Assembly: GCF_051652165.1 (NCBI RefSeq)
Contig: NZ_JBOFTR010000016.1
Span: forward strand, 248,001 to 312,000
DNA from: Plesiomonas sp051652165
Lineage (GTDB): Bacteria; Pseudomonadota; Gammaproteobacteria; Enterobacterales; CAMTGL01
Length of the DNA: 64,000 nt
Reading direction: 5' to 3'
Positions 9,240 to 18,246 of this stretch are shown piece by piece (position 1 is the stretch's first letter; each line of letters opens with the position of its first letter). The translations under genes were made by a program, and so were the position numbers. The notes under the pieces were generated by a model. The model ran no database searches and was not told where the DNA came from. It worked only from the letters and a program-made list of their open reading frames with translations.

Positions 9240-9393
9240 ATATCTCTTCTCTTATTTCTCTTCTCTTACCTCTCTTTTTCTATCTCTTGGTGATCGTTTA
9301 TCTATGCTCTTCTATACTGATTTTTTATACTTACAACTCAGCTGTGTTATTTAACATAACCGTCTAAGTGACCAAAATAGGAAAAGTTACCTA

Positions 9394-9762
9394 TTATGAA
9401 TGATCTTTTTCTTTACAAAACTGTAAAACACGTAAACCAAAGATAGAGAGCAAAGCCCCTAAACCACACCAAAATACAGCACCCAAAAAATAGACAATCA
9501 TTTCAATAACACATATATAGGAAGAGAATGTTGTCCAACGAATAAGAGTGCACACTGGTAAAGCCAATAGCGTACCTAACAGTGTATGCTCTAAACCCTC
9601 ACGCGGCATAAGATAAGCAGACAGCATGCCAGGGATCATGAAAAAAAGAAGCCCTGTATGCCCTGATGTTTGCTTAAGTGGCGACAACACGCCTTGAAAG
9701 AAAAAAATAATACAAAATAGCGTGCTACTCATAATAGCAGTACGCCAATTCCACTTTTGCAT
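9394..9762 (-). CDS. ybjM: YbjM-like inner membrane protein
   Basis: 122 residues with about four hydrophobic segments. It shares the GLLFFMIPG and AVFWCGLGAL segments with E. coli YbjM as I remember it, and occupies the same position between grxA and ybjL with the same relative orientation. Function is unknown in the family. The C-terminus ends in a charged tail (CKEKDHS), likely cytoplasmic. Confidence 0.8.
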   Translation of the reverse strand: MQKWNWRTAIMSSTLFCIIFFFQGVLSPLKQTSGHTGLLFFMIPGMLSAYLMPREGLEHTLLGTLLALPVCTLIRWTTFSSYICVIEMIVYFLGAVFWCGLGALLSIFGLRVLQFCKEKDHS

Positions 9763-10067
9763 ACGTCGACTCCCTTCGACACTTTTCGGCTAATTCTACC
9801 GATAACACACAATGCATCTAATTAGAAAATCATTAAATGGTGTAATACATCAAGACTTATAGCAAATAAGTAGGCAATTCAAAAAAGTTAGATGTAAAAT
9901 ATGATATGTACATAATGTTTATCAGTATATTGAAATTATATCGTCAAATAATTTCATCATTTTTAAAACATTACGTTTACATTTATAGGTCTATTTTCTT
10001 GTATCGGTAAATATATTATTTTGCTAATATGTATTTCGTCACTTAATTTGACAACAGAATTAACATT
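9763..10067. other. ybjM-ybjL intergenic region
   Basis: AT-rich divergent promoter region; no operator, RNA gene or small ORF could be identified by eye. Confidence 0.4.
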
Positions 10068-11753
10068 GTGAATATCGACGTATCAGCATTGCTCAATGGA
10101 AATGACATTCTGCTTTTGTTTGTCGTACTCGCTCTCGGACTATGTCTGGGCAAGCTACGTTTGGGATCGCTCCAACTAGGTAACTCAATTGGCGTACTGG
10201 TTGTCTCTTTACTGCTCGGACAGATGCACTTTACGCTAAATGCTGAAGCTCTTAGTCTAGGTTTTATGTTATTCATTTTTTGCGTAGGCATTGAAGCTGG
10301 GCCAAACTTTTTTGCAATTTTCTTTCGTGATGGTAAAAACTACCTACTGCTAGCACTCATCTTAGTCATAAGTGCACTTTGTATCGCTTTTAGTTTAGGC
10401 CGATGGCTTGGCTGGGATATTGGGTTAACAGCGGGGTTGTTAGCGGGCTCGATGACCTCTACTCCAGTACTTGTTGGTGCACGAGAGTCTCTACTCAGTG
10501 GCTCGCACAATATTGCCAACCCGGAGTTAGTACAAACGGCATTGAGTAATTTAAGTTTAGGCTATGCACTCACTTACCTCGTTGGCTTAGTCAGCTTGAT
10601 CCTTGCTGCGCGATATCTGCCTAAATTACAGCGGCAAGATTTGGTCACCAGTGCACAAGAAATTGCCCGTGAACGCGGTTTAGATCCAGATAGCCAACGC
10701 AAAGTGTATCTGCCAATTATCCGAGCTTATCGCGTTGGCCCTGAATTGGTGGATTGGAGTGGCGGTAAAAACTTGCGCGAACTGGGCATTTATCGTCAAA
10801 CTGGTTGCTATATCGAGCGTATTCGTCGTAACGGTATTTTAGCCAGCCCAGATGGTGATGCTGTATTACAAATTGGTGATGAAATAGCCTTGGTGGGGTA
10901 TCCTGATAGCCATGCACGCCTTGACCCCAGTTTTCGTGAAGGGAAAGAGGTATTTGACCGCGATCTTCTTGATTTGCATGTTGTTACCGAAGAAATCGTC
11001 GTAAAAAATGATAGTGTTGTCGGTAAGCGCCTTTCGCACCTACGGTTAACTGATCAGGGTTGTTTTTTGAACCGCATCGTTCGTAGCCAAATCGAGATGC
11101 CTATTGACGATACTATCGTGCTCAATAAAGGCGATGTTTTACATGTCAGCGGCGATGCCAGACGAGTACGTGGGTTAGCCGATCGCGTCGGATTTATCTC
11201 AATTCATAGCCAAGTGGCCGATCTGCTGGCATTTTGCAGCTTCTTTATCATTGGTCTGATGGTCGGCCAAGTCACCTTCCAGTTTAGCCAGTTCAGTTTC
11301 AGCTTTGGTAATGCTGCTGGTCTGCTATTTTCCGGTATTATGCTCGGCTTTTTACGCGCCAACCACCCTACGTTCGGTTACGTGCCGCAAGGAGCGTTGA
11401 CCATGACCAAAGAGTTTGGGTTAATGGTTTTTATGGTTGGTGTTGGCTTAAGTGCAGGCAGTGGTTTGAATAATGAAGTGGACAATATCGGGTTACAGAT
11501 GATTTTAGGTGGCTTATTAGTCAGCCTTGGGCCAGTTATTATCGCTTATTTATTCGGCGCTTATATCCTAAAAATGAACCGTGCTATGCTATTTGGTGCA
11601 ATTATGGGAGCCCGTACATTGGCACCGGCTATGGAAGTGATTAACTCACTCTCGCGCAGTAATATTCCGGCGCTAGGCTATGCGGGTACCTATGCCATTG
11701 CTAATGTGCTATTAACGCTGGCAGGTTCGCTGATTGTGGTCTTTTGGCATTGA
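10068..11753 (+). CDS. ybjL: Putative transporter YbjL (aspartate:alanine exchanger family, duplicated YidE-type)
   Basis: 561 residues, the same length as E. coli YbjL, with near-identical segments throughout (GKLRLGSLQLGNSIGVLVVS, GSMTSTPVLVGA, IYRQTGCYIERIRRNG). Two blocks of membrane helices (about 10-180 and 380-560) flank two cytoplasmic TrkA-C (RCK_C) domains. The family comprises membrane exchangers; the substrate of YbjL is not firmly known. The start is GTG at 10068, giving the conserved MNIDVSALLNG N-terminus; no in-frame ATG fits. Confidence 0.95.
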   Translation: MNIDVSALLNGNDILLLFVVLALGLCLGKLRLGSLQLGNSIGVLVVSLLLGQMHFTLNAEALSLGFMLFIFCVGIEAGPNFFAIFFRDGKNYLLLALILVISALCIAFSLGRWLGWDIGLTAGLLAGSMTSTPVLVGARESLLSGSHNIANPELVQTALSNLSLGYALTYLVGLVSLILAARYLPKLQRQDLVTSAQEIARERGLDPDSQRKVYLPIIRAYRVGPELVDWSGGKNLRELGIYRQTGCYIERIRRNGILASPDGDAVLQIGDEIALVGYPDSHARLDPSFREGKEVFDRDLLDLHVVTEEIVVKNDSVVGKRLSHLRLTDQGCFLNRIVRSQIEMPIDDTIVLNKGDVLHVSGDARRVRGLADRVGFISIHSQVADLLAFCSFFIIGLMVGQVTFQFSQFSFSFGNAAGLLFSGIMLGFLRANHPTFGYVPQGALTMTKEFGLMVFMVGVGLSAGSGLNNEVDNIGLQMILGGLLVSLGPVIIAYLFGAYILKMNRAMLFGAIMGARTLAPAMEVINSLSRSNIPALGYAGTYAIANVLLTLAGSLIVVFWH

Positions 11754-11823
11754 TATTCAAGGTGTTAAGATTACACTGCGGTTGATATATCAGCATTAAG
11801 TCATCGGCTAAATAAGTAAAAAT

Positions 11824-11852
11824 AAAAGCCCCTCTTTCGATGGGCTTTTTTT
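11824..11852. terminator. Terminator between ybjL and fadE
   Basis: AAAAGCCC/GGGCTTTTTTT hairpin between convergent genes; usable on both strands, stronger T run on plus. Confidence 0.8.
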
Positions 11853-11878
11853 ATCTCTACAACGTCAGTAAATTACGG

Positions 11879-14146
11879 TTATGCTGCCTCTTCACGTTCG
11901 GCACGTGCCGGATTAGGGTGCGGACCATCAACATGATTTACCTGTACCGCACGACTGCGCAGTTCATCCGCTTCACGCATTTGCTTCGCTTCTGCATCAT
12001 TAATCACCCCTTTTTGCAGACCGGCAGTGATTAATGCCTCTAATGCCACTTTACGTGGTAATGCGCCTGAACGCTGCGCTTCAGCTAATTTCTTCTCAAT
12101 ACCACGTGCGGCATACATCGCCTGAAACGCCGATTCAACAATATTAATGGCTTCATCAGCCGCCTGACCGACAAAACATAACTTCGTTAAACGATCACGC
12201 TGCGCACCTGGGATCATAATCAACTTAGCGATGGTCAGCGCAATGTCATCACTCACCGGTTTGTAGCTCACACCGTATGGGAATACTGCCGTACGCAGTA
12301 ATCTTGCCACCACTCGGTTCGGGAAGTTCTGGAAGAAGCTGTCAAAAGCTTTACCACACTCGTACAGGCAATATTGCAAGCCGTATTCTGCCAGCGGCAG
12401 ATCCTCTTTCAAGCGCCCCTCTTGCTCATAACGCTTCAGCACTGCGGAGGCCAGATACAGATTACTCAACACATCACCGAGCCGTGCTGAAAGCATCTCT
12501 TTACGCTTCAAATCACCACCCAGCACCAACATCGCCATATCTGCGGTTAATGCCAGCGCACGGCTCATACGGCTAAGCTGTTTGTAGTAACTTTTCAGCG
12601 GGCTGGCATCCGGTGCAGCGCTAAATTTACCTGCGGTAATCCCCTGCCAGAATGTTGAGAAAAAGTTACTAACACCAAACCCAATATGTTTAAACAGCAG
12701 ATCATCAAAAGCCTGCAGCCCTGCTGCTTCATCTGGATTTGCCGCAGCTTCCATCTCGCCTAATACAAACGGGTGACAGCGCGTTGCGCCTTGCCCGAAA
12801 ATCATCAGGTTACGTGTTAGAATATTTGCGCCTTCAACGGTAATCGCAACCGGAATACCAAAATAGTGGTGCCCCAGATAGTTCATTTCACCCAGTTGAA
12901 TCGCCCGCCCTGCATGCACATCCATCGAATCATTCAGCAGCTTACGGCCAATTTCTGTCATGTGATATTTTGCTATCGCGGTAACAATACCTGGGGTTTC
13001 ACCAGTATCAAGTGCCGTGGTTGTCAGCGTGCGTGATGCCTCTAGCAGATAAGTCAGTCCACCAATCCGCCCCATCGCATCGCCAACACCTTCGAAGCGC
13101 CCGATAGACATACCAAACTGTTTACGCACATACGAATATGCGCCGGTCGTACGGGTTGTTAAGTGGCCAATAGCCGTACCCAGTGCCGGCAGAGAAATAC
13201 CGCGTCCGGCAGAGAGGCACTCAACCAGCATACGCCAGCCTTTACCCGCATACTCCGCCCCGCCGATAATCCAATCTAGCGGGATAAAAACATCTTTACC
13301 CCATGTTGGGCCATTCATAAAAGCCAAATTCATCGGGATATGGCGAGCACCCACCTCTACACCTAGATGATGAGTTGGGATCAGTGCACAAGTAATGCCA
13401 ATATCCTCTTTATCACCCAATAAGCCATCAGGATCATGCAGCTTAAATGCCAGCCCTAACACGGTAGCCACCGGCGCAAGTGTAATGTAACGCTTGTTCC
13501 AGTTTAACCGGATACCCAACACATCACGGCCCTCATGCTGGCCACGGCATACCACACCTTTATCAGGGATACTGCCTGCATCGGAGCCCGCTTCTGGGCC
13601 CGTTAATGCAAAACAGGGGATCTCGCGGCCATCTGCCAAACGAGGTAACCAGTGCTGTTTTTGCGCATCTGTACCATAATGAGATAACAGCTCACCGGGG
13701 CCTAAAGAGTTAGGTACCATAACCGTCACCGCGGCAGTAGTACTTTTACTGGCAATTTTAGTGACAATCGTGGAGTTAGCTAAAGCACTAAATGCGCGTC
13801 CACCGAACTCTTTACCAATAATTAACGAAAAAAAACGCTCTTGTTTAAGGTAATCCCACACTGTTTTTGGTAAGTCATGAAGCTCATGCACAATTTGGTA
13901 GTCATCGAGCATATTTAGCAGAGTTTCAACCTGATTATCCATAAACGCTTGTTCTTCTGCGGTTAACCTCGGTTTTGGCAATGCATGCAGCTTATTCCAG
14001 TTTGGTTTTCCACAAAACAGATCGCCTTCCCACCACACCGTACCGGCTTCCATTGCCTCGCGCTCTGTTGCTGAAAGAGGCGGCAAAATTTGCTTAAATA
14101 CCTTAAACGCTGGGCCTGAAAGATAACGCTGGCGCAGAGTATTCAT
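11879..14146 (-). CDS. fadE: Acyl-CoA dehydrogenase FadE
   Basis: 755 residues; flavoenzyme of the first step of fatty-acid beta-oxidation. Conserved blocks shared with E. coli FadE include GTVWWEGDLF, PNSLGPGELLSHYGT, CFALTGPEAGSDAG, KRYITLAPVATVLGLAFKL and AITVEGANILTRNLMIFGQGA. E. coli FadE has a hydrophobic N-terminus of about 60 residues before this region; here translation begins directly at the soluble part. The ATG at 14146 is chosen because AAGGA lies 8 bp upstream; longer readings run into the upstream regulator gene. The TetR gene is 34 bp upstream on the same strand, so the two probably form an operon. Confidence 0.93.
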   Translation of the reverse strand: MNTLRQRYLSGPAFKVFKQILPPLSATEREAMEAGTVWWEGDLFCGKPNWNKLHALPKPRLTAEEQAFMDNQVETLLNMLDDYQIVHELHDLPKTVWDYLKQERFFSLIIGKEFGGRAFSALANSTIVTKIASKSTTAAVTVMVPNSLGPGELLSHYGTDAQKQHWLPRLADGREIPCFALTGPEAGSDAGSIPDKGVVCRGQHEGRDVLGIRLNWNKRYITLAPVATVLGLAFKLHDPDGLLGDKEDIGITCALIPTHHLGVEVGARHIPMNLAFMNGPTWGKDVFIPLDWIIGGAEYAGKGWRMLVECLSAGRGISLPALGTAIGHLTTRTTGAYSYVRKQFGMSIGRFEGVGDAMGRIGGLTYLLEASRTLTTTALDTGETPGIVTAIAKYHMTEIGRKLLNDSMDVHAGRAIQLGEMNYLGHHYFGIPVAITVEGANILTRNLMIFGQGATRCHPFVLGEMEAAANPDEAAGLQAFDDLLFKHIGFGVSNFFSTFWQGITAGKFSAAPDASPLKSYYKQLSRMSRALALTADMAMLVLGGDLKRKEMLSARLGDVLSNLYLASAVLKRYEQEGRLKEDLPLAEYGLQYCLYECGKAFDSFFQNFPNRVVARLLRTAVFPYGVSYKPVSDDIALTIAKLIMIPGAQRDRLTKLCFVGQAADEAINIVESAFQAMYAARGIEKKLAEAQRSGALPRKVALEALITAGLQKGVINDAEAKQMREADELRSRAVQVNHVDGPHPNPARAEREEAA

Positions 14147-14180
14147 GATGTTCATCCTTATCACAGGTATTAGGGTAGGT

Positions 14181-14894
14181 TTAACCAATATTTCTAGCGA
14201 CAGCTTTACACACTGGTTGATGTCGTTGGGCGATGTCTGTGTGATAGCCCGGCTCTGAGTGATAACTTGGCGCAGCAACACCACCGGCTAAATAAGGAAT
14301 AATTTTGTCAAAAAGATCACTTATCTGAATCTGCTGGCCAAAATCAGAGAGTGCAATTTCGCGTAACGCCACATTTGAAAGCATCGCAAAGACTACTGTG
14401 CCTAGCGTAAAGTGTAAGCGCCAAAATAGCTCTGCATCATTAAGCTCAGGGTTAGCTCGTTTTACTGCAACAGTAAAAAGAGATAACGTATTGCCATACC
14501 GAGTAGTGATAAACCAACGCAAATGCCCCTGAACATCGGTATAACCACGTCCAAGCAGTTGAATAAATAAGGTTGCACCTTCAGGACGCAACGCTGTAAG
14601 TTGCAGTAATGGGGCTTTAAATGCTTGAAATACTTTATCTAACTTAGGCTTTTCTTCCGTATCAAGCACTTTTTGCAATGCCTTTGCTACTGCAGGCATA
14701 AAAACATCAAGATAGCGTTCCAGCACTGCCCGAATCAGCTCTTTTTTCGAACCAAAATGGTAATTTACTGACGCTAAGTTGACATCGGCTTCTGCAGTAA
14801 TTGTGCGCAATGATGTATCGTTAAAACCCTGCTCGGCAAATAATCGTTCGGCCGCATCAAGGATGCGTGCTTTGGTGTCAGGTTTGGCGATCAT
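14181..14894 (-). CDS. TetR-family fatty-acid-responsive regulator, PsrA-like
   Basis: About 237 residues. The N-terminal TetR helix-turn-helix spans roughly residues 5-50, with the typical RILDAAERLFAEQGFNDTSLR and NLASVNYHFGSKKELI recognition segments, followed by a ligand-binding C-terminal domain. Location immediately upstream of fadE matches psrA-fadE pairs described in Shewanella and relatives, where PsrA represses fatty-acid degradation and is released by long-chain acyl ligands. A PsrA-type palindrome lies just upstream of the start, suggesting autoregulation and control of fadE. The second ATG (14894) is preferred because GGGTG sits 7 bp before it; 14900 is the alternative. Confidence 0.82.
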   Translation of the reverse strand: MIAKPDTKARILDAAERLFAEQGFNDTSLRTITAEADVNLASVNYHFGSKKELIRAVLERYLDVFMPAVAKALQKVLDTEEKPKLDKVFQAFKAPLLQLTALRPEGATLFIQLLGRGYTDVQGHLRWFITTRYGNTLSLFTVAVKRANPELNDAELFWRLHFTLGTVVFAMLSNVALREIALSDFGQQIQISDLFDKIIPYLAGGVAAPSYHSEPGYHTDIAQRHQPVCKAVARNIG

Positions 14895-14909
14895 TATCAT
14901 ACACCCATA

Positions 14910-14926
14910 TTAAACAGATGTTTGAA
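14910..14926 (-). promoter_or_regulatory. Candidate PsrA operator
   Basis: The sequence contains AAAC, a 4-bp spacer and GTTTG, matching the published (C/G)AAAC-N2-4-GTTTG type motif. It lies 16 bp upstream of the regulator start, a typical autorepression position. Confidence 0.5.
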
Positions 14927-15069
14927 ATGTACATCTTGTTAACATTCCAGTCAATGTTTAGATACATATATCTGACAAAAAAATTCTTTTTTCTGTCATC
15001 ATAAAAGTAGCTCTTCGCCTAACAAATAAAATAACGCGCTTTAAAACACTCAAAACTGAGTAAAATCAA

Positions 15070-15401
15070 TATAATCAGCTAAGATCTCGCAATAACAAAG
15101 AGTGAACAAGCAAGCTAAATCTATTGAATATCTATATTTGAAAAAAATTTTTACATTAAGAATGAAACTTACTGATAAATACACAGTCTCAATTATTGCC
15201 ACTGCTTTTTCTTTAATACCCTCTAAACTAGAAGGTAACCCGATAACGGTACAGCGTTTCTCGTTATCGGGAGTTTTTCCTTTCAAATCTAAAAATGCTG
15301 GCTATTTTACGCCGATTTTATGGTATCCCTATCACGAAAATATTAGACTTATGTTGTCTATGGATTTTGATAAATCCATTAATTTAATATTGGAAATAAA
15401 G
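15070..15401 (+). promoter_or_regulatory. Long leader of the nickel/cobalt permease gene
   Basis: A TATAAT hexamer at 15070-15075 could serve as a -10 box, although the -35 is poor, giving a leader of about 320 nt before the permease ATG. The leader contains an intrinsic terminator (15239-15278) and a second hairpin at 15360-15379 (ATGGATTT/AAATCCAT) shortly before the ribosome-binding site. This resembles an attenuation or riboswitch layout, but no known class was recognised. The frame from a GTG at 15102 is open through the whole leader into the permease. Confidence 0.4.
15239..15278 (+). terminator. Intrinsic terminator inside the permease leader
   Basis: Perfect 10-bp stem CCCGATAACG/CGTTATCGGG followed by AGTTTTT, located 125 bp before the permease start codon. 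Confidence 0.7.
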
Positions 15402-16427
15402 ATGACACTTAGTAACATATTGCGTCAGCAGACGCGAGCTTCACTGCTTATTCTCGTTTTGATACTGGCAAATATGTTGGCGTGGTGCTGGGCATGGATA
15501 GAGTTTGGAGACAATGGCGCGCTAATGGCTGCAAGTTTACTGGCTTGGGGTTATGGCCTACGCCATGCTGTTGATGCCGATCATATTGCCGCAATAGATA
15601 ATGTTACCCGTAAGATGATGCAACAGGGAAAACGCCCATTCGGTGTTGGCGTATTCTTTTCATTAGGGCACTCTACTATTGTCGTTCTTGCTTCAGCCGC
15701 TATAGCTGCTACTGCAACAACCTTTAGCCAACATATGGATTGGTTTCATAATACAGGCGGTATTATCGGTACAGCTATTTCTGCTATTTTTTTGTTAGCC
15801 ATGGCCTTTATTAACTTCGTTATCTTGCGCAGTACTTGGCGCAGCTTTCAAGCGTTAAAACAAGGTAAGCCATTTAACGAAAATTTAGCTGCCAGCGGCG
15901 GTATCATGAGTTTAATATTTGCCAAAACATTTCGCCTTGTCAATAAAAGCTGGCATATGTATATGGTAGGTTTTTTATTCGGATTAGGGTTTGATACCGC
16001 AACAGAAATCGGTGTTCTTGGGCTCTCTACTGCTGGTGCATCTCATGGAATGTCTATTTGGTCTATTATGATCTTCCCTGCTCTTTTTGCTTCAGGTATG
16101 GCTCTAGTCGACACAATAGATAATGTGTTAATGGTCGGTGCATATAACTGGGCATTTAATAAACCCCAGCGAAAGCTGTATTACAATATAACAATCACTG
16201 CAGCATCCGTGATTGTGGCACTTTTTATTGGCGGGTTAGAAGCATTAGGCTTGCTAATGGATCAGTTATCACTGAGCGGTGGTATATGGGATATCATTGG
16301 TAAACTCAATGATCATCTAGGTAATGCTGGCTTTATGATTATTGGCCTATTTGTATTATGTTGGGTAGTTTCTATTCTCAATTATCGCTGGCGTGGATAC
16401 GATTCACTGGAAATAAAATCTTCATGA
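15402..16427 (+). CDS. Nickel/cobalt permease, NiCoT (HoxN/NixA) family
   Basis: 341 residues, about eight hydrophobic segments. The signature RHAVDADHIAAIDN (His-x4-Asp-His) in an early helix is the metal-recognition motif of NiCoT transporters; FSLGHSTIV and LGFDTATEIG are the second and third signature regions. It imports Ni2+ and/or Co2+ across the inner membrane; which metal cannot be told by eye, and no urease, hydrogenase or cobalamin gene is in the window. The ATG at 15402, with GGAA upstream, is favoured because it places the first hydrophobic segment near the N-terminus as in relatives. A terminator follows at about 16.52 kb. Confidence 0.9.
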   Translation: MTLSNILRQQTRASLLILVLILANMLAWCWAWIEFGDNGALMAASLLAWGYGLRHAVDADHIAAIDNVTRKMMQQGKRPFGVGVFFSLGHSTIVVLASAAIAATATTFSQHMDWFHNTGGIIGTAISAIFLLAMAFINFVILRSTWRSFQALKQGKPFNENLAASGGIMSLIFAKTFRLVNKSWHMYMVGFLFGLGFDTATEIGVLGLSTAGASHGMSIWSIMIFPALFASGMALVDTIDNVLMVGAYNWAFNKPQRKLYYNITITAASVIVALFIGGLEALGLLMDQLSLSGGIWDIIGKLNDHLGNAGFMIIGLFVLCWVVSILNYRWRGYDSLEIKSS

Positions 16428-16516
16428 TACATGTATAAGTGCAATACCTATGTTATAACGCATTACGCTTATAGTGGTATAGTCTGCATGTCTCCATATT
16501 GCTAACACAGTAATCA

Positions 16517-16547
16517 ATGCCGCAGTGTATACTGGCGGCATTTTTTT
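16517..16547 (+). terminator. Terminator of the nickel/cobalt permease
   Basis: ATGCCGC-AGT / ACTGGCGGCAT stem with one bulge and a run of seven T. Confidence 0.8.
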
Positions 16548-16818
16548 AACTCACCAACCAAACATACACTATCTATAAAGTATAGATATCAACACGTATT
16601 TTTTGTACTCATGTGCTCTATTTTATACATCTTCAATCAAATCAACGTAACACTAAATAGTTATCAGCACAATTTCCTAAAAATTTTATTGCCAGCTAAG
16701 TACTATTAGCGGCCAAATATGCATTTTTTTACACATTAATTTAATATCACACACATTACAGTATGCGCCATTAATTAATATGAAAAAAAATACTCATGCA
16801 ATGTATTGAATATCACGT
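16548..16818. other. AT-rich intergenic region
   Basis: Presumed promoter region of the following cyclase gene. Very AT-rich; nothing else recognisable. Confidence 0.4.
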
Positions 16819-18138
16819 ATGAATAGTTATAAATTTCTGGTTTTTATTACTGTCTTTGCTATTAGCAATCTTTTTTTCTATGTTTCTCAACGTGAGGAAC
16901 ATATTTATTACATGCATCAGTTATATAATGAGATCAACACCCAGTATATGCAAATGTATGCATTAGTAAGAAAGTTAAATGTTGTTTATGCAAATGCTGA
17001 CTTTATTGATGCTGCTGAGGTGAAAAAAACAGAGCTCAATGATAACGATAAAGCAAAATTGATTATATTAAATAACAACTCAAAAATACCGCTATTGCAA
17101 TCAACTTTAAATAAAATCAATGAGAAATTAAAAAAAGAGAGTGACAATAATATTATTTCATTATCACTCATTCAAAAAAATGGTGATTATGCTTATTTCT
17201 TTCCTTATAAAACTTATTATAAAGAATTTATGGAAGCCGCAATAAAGCAATCAACCTATATTAATGCTATTAATACATTAAATCTTCCTGAATCATTTGA
17301 TGATAGCTTTATCACTTGTGACATAAGAACCTCAGAGATATATACAGAAGATTACTCCTTAAAAAAAATGCAAAGTATCTTTATGCCGATTTTCTTTAAA
17401 GATAAACTCGCTGCTGTTGTTATTGTGGACCTATCACCCTCTTTTATTAAAGATAAAATAAATGCATTTAATAAAGAGTATAACTCAAATATTTATTTAA
17501 GCCAGTCAGGGCTTAAAATGAATATTTTATGCAACCAAGAAACATACCATCTAAGTTACTCAGCATTATCATTTAATACATTATTTAATTTATTATTTAG
17601 TCTATTTGTATCATTCATATCTACTGTTCTCTTTCACTCATATATAAAACTAAAAGACTCTGCATATACTGATGGATTAACACAACTTTATAATAGACAC
17701 TATTTTTTATCTAAACAAAAAAGTCTTAAACAGCGTTACAGTATTATTATTATTGATATTGATAATTTCAAAAAAATCAATGATACCTACGGCCATTATG
17801 CTGGCGATCAGGTATTAAAAACGGTTGCAGAACGAATTAAAAACAATGCCCGTCAGGATGATTTACTGATCCGCTGGGGCGGTGAAGAGTTTGTACTGAT
17901 TGTTTATACAACGAATGAAAGTGCAGTCAATACTCGAGCAGAAAGCATACGACAAGCTATTGCAGACAAACCAATAGGAAAACATGCGGTAACAATCTCA
18001 TTAGGTACATGTGTTGCTAAAGCTGATAGCCATTTTGATACCGTTTTCCAGCAGGCAGACATGGCACTTTATCACTCAAAAACTCATGGTAAAAACCAAG
18101 TAACTGCGGGTCATTGTTCTGTTAAAATAGAAGATTAA
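16819..18138 (+). CDS. Membrane-bound diguanylate cyclase with periplasmic sensor region
   Basis: 439 residues. TM1 is at about residues 5-23, followed by a periplasmic region of roughly 230 residues with no family I can name, TM2 at about 254-275, and a C-terminal GGDEF domain from about 280. The catalytic GGEEF is intact (near residue 354), and RQDD five residues upstream preserves the inhibitory I-site. It should synthesise c-di-GMP in response to an unknown periplasmic cue. The sensor part is unusually Lys/Asn/Ile-rich and more AT-rich than neighbouring rimO. A run of charged residues after TM1 suggests a helical sensor. Monocistronic. Confidence 0.85.
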   Translation: MNSYKFLVFITVFAISNLFFYVSQREEHIYYMHQLYNEINTQYMQMYALVRKLNVVYANADFIDAAEVKKTELNDNDKAKLIILNNNSKIPLLQSTLNKINEKLKKESDNNIISLSLIQKNGDYAYFFPYKTYYKEFMEAAIKQSTYINAINTLNLPESFDDSFITCDIRTSEIYTEDYSLKKMQSIFMPIFFKDKLAAVVIVDLSPSFIKDKINAFNKEYNSNIYLSQSGLKMNILCNQETYHLSYSALSFNTLFNLLFSLFVSFISTVLFHSYIKLKDSAYTDGLTQLYNRHYFLSKQKSLKQRYSIIIIDIDNFKKINDTYGHYAGDQVLKTVAERIKNNARQDDLLIRWGGEEFVLIVYTTNESAVNTRAESIRQAIADKPIGKHAVTISLGTCVAKADSHFDTVFQQADMALYHSKTHGKNQVTAGHCSVKIED

Positions 18139-18246
18139 TCAAAACCTATCGATGAATAAGTCGATCACTTGCGTGTTTAGGTAGCTTGTTATGCCACTTA
18201 ACGCTATAATCGCGACCATTTTTTGATGAGTTTTTGAACAGGCACT

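Noticed and set aside
9167..9367. 66-residue hydrophobic ORF after grxA
   Set aside because: It overlaps the grxA terminator and a polypyrimidine tract, lacks a ribosome-binding site, and its hydrophobicity comes from the T-rich composition.
14900..15101. Bidirectional PsrA control of the Ni/Co permease
   Set aside because: The single palindrome lies close to the TetR gene and about 490 bp from the permease start; nothing links it to metal uptake.
15160..15278. Cobalamin riboswitch upstream of the Ni/Co permease
   Set aside because: A GCCACTG string occurs, but the B12 box and other conserved core elements are absent, so the class is not supported.
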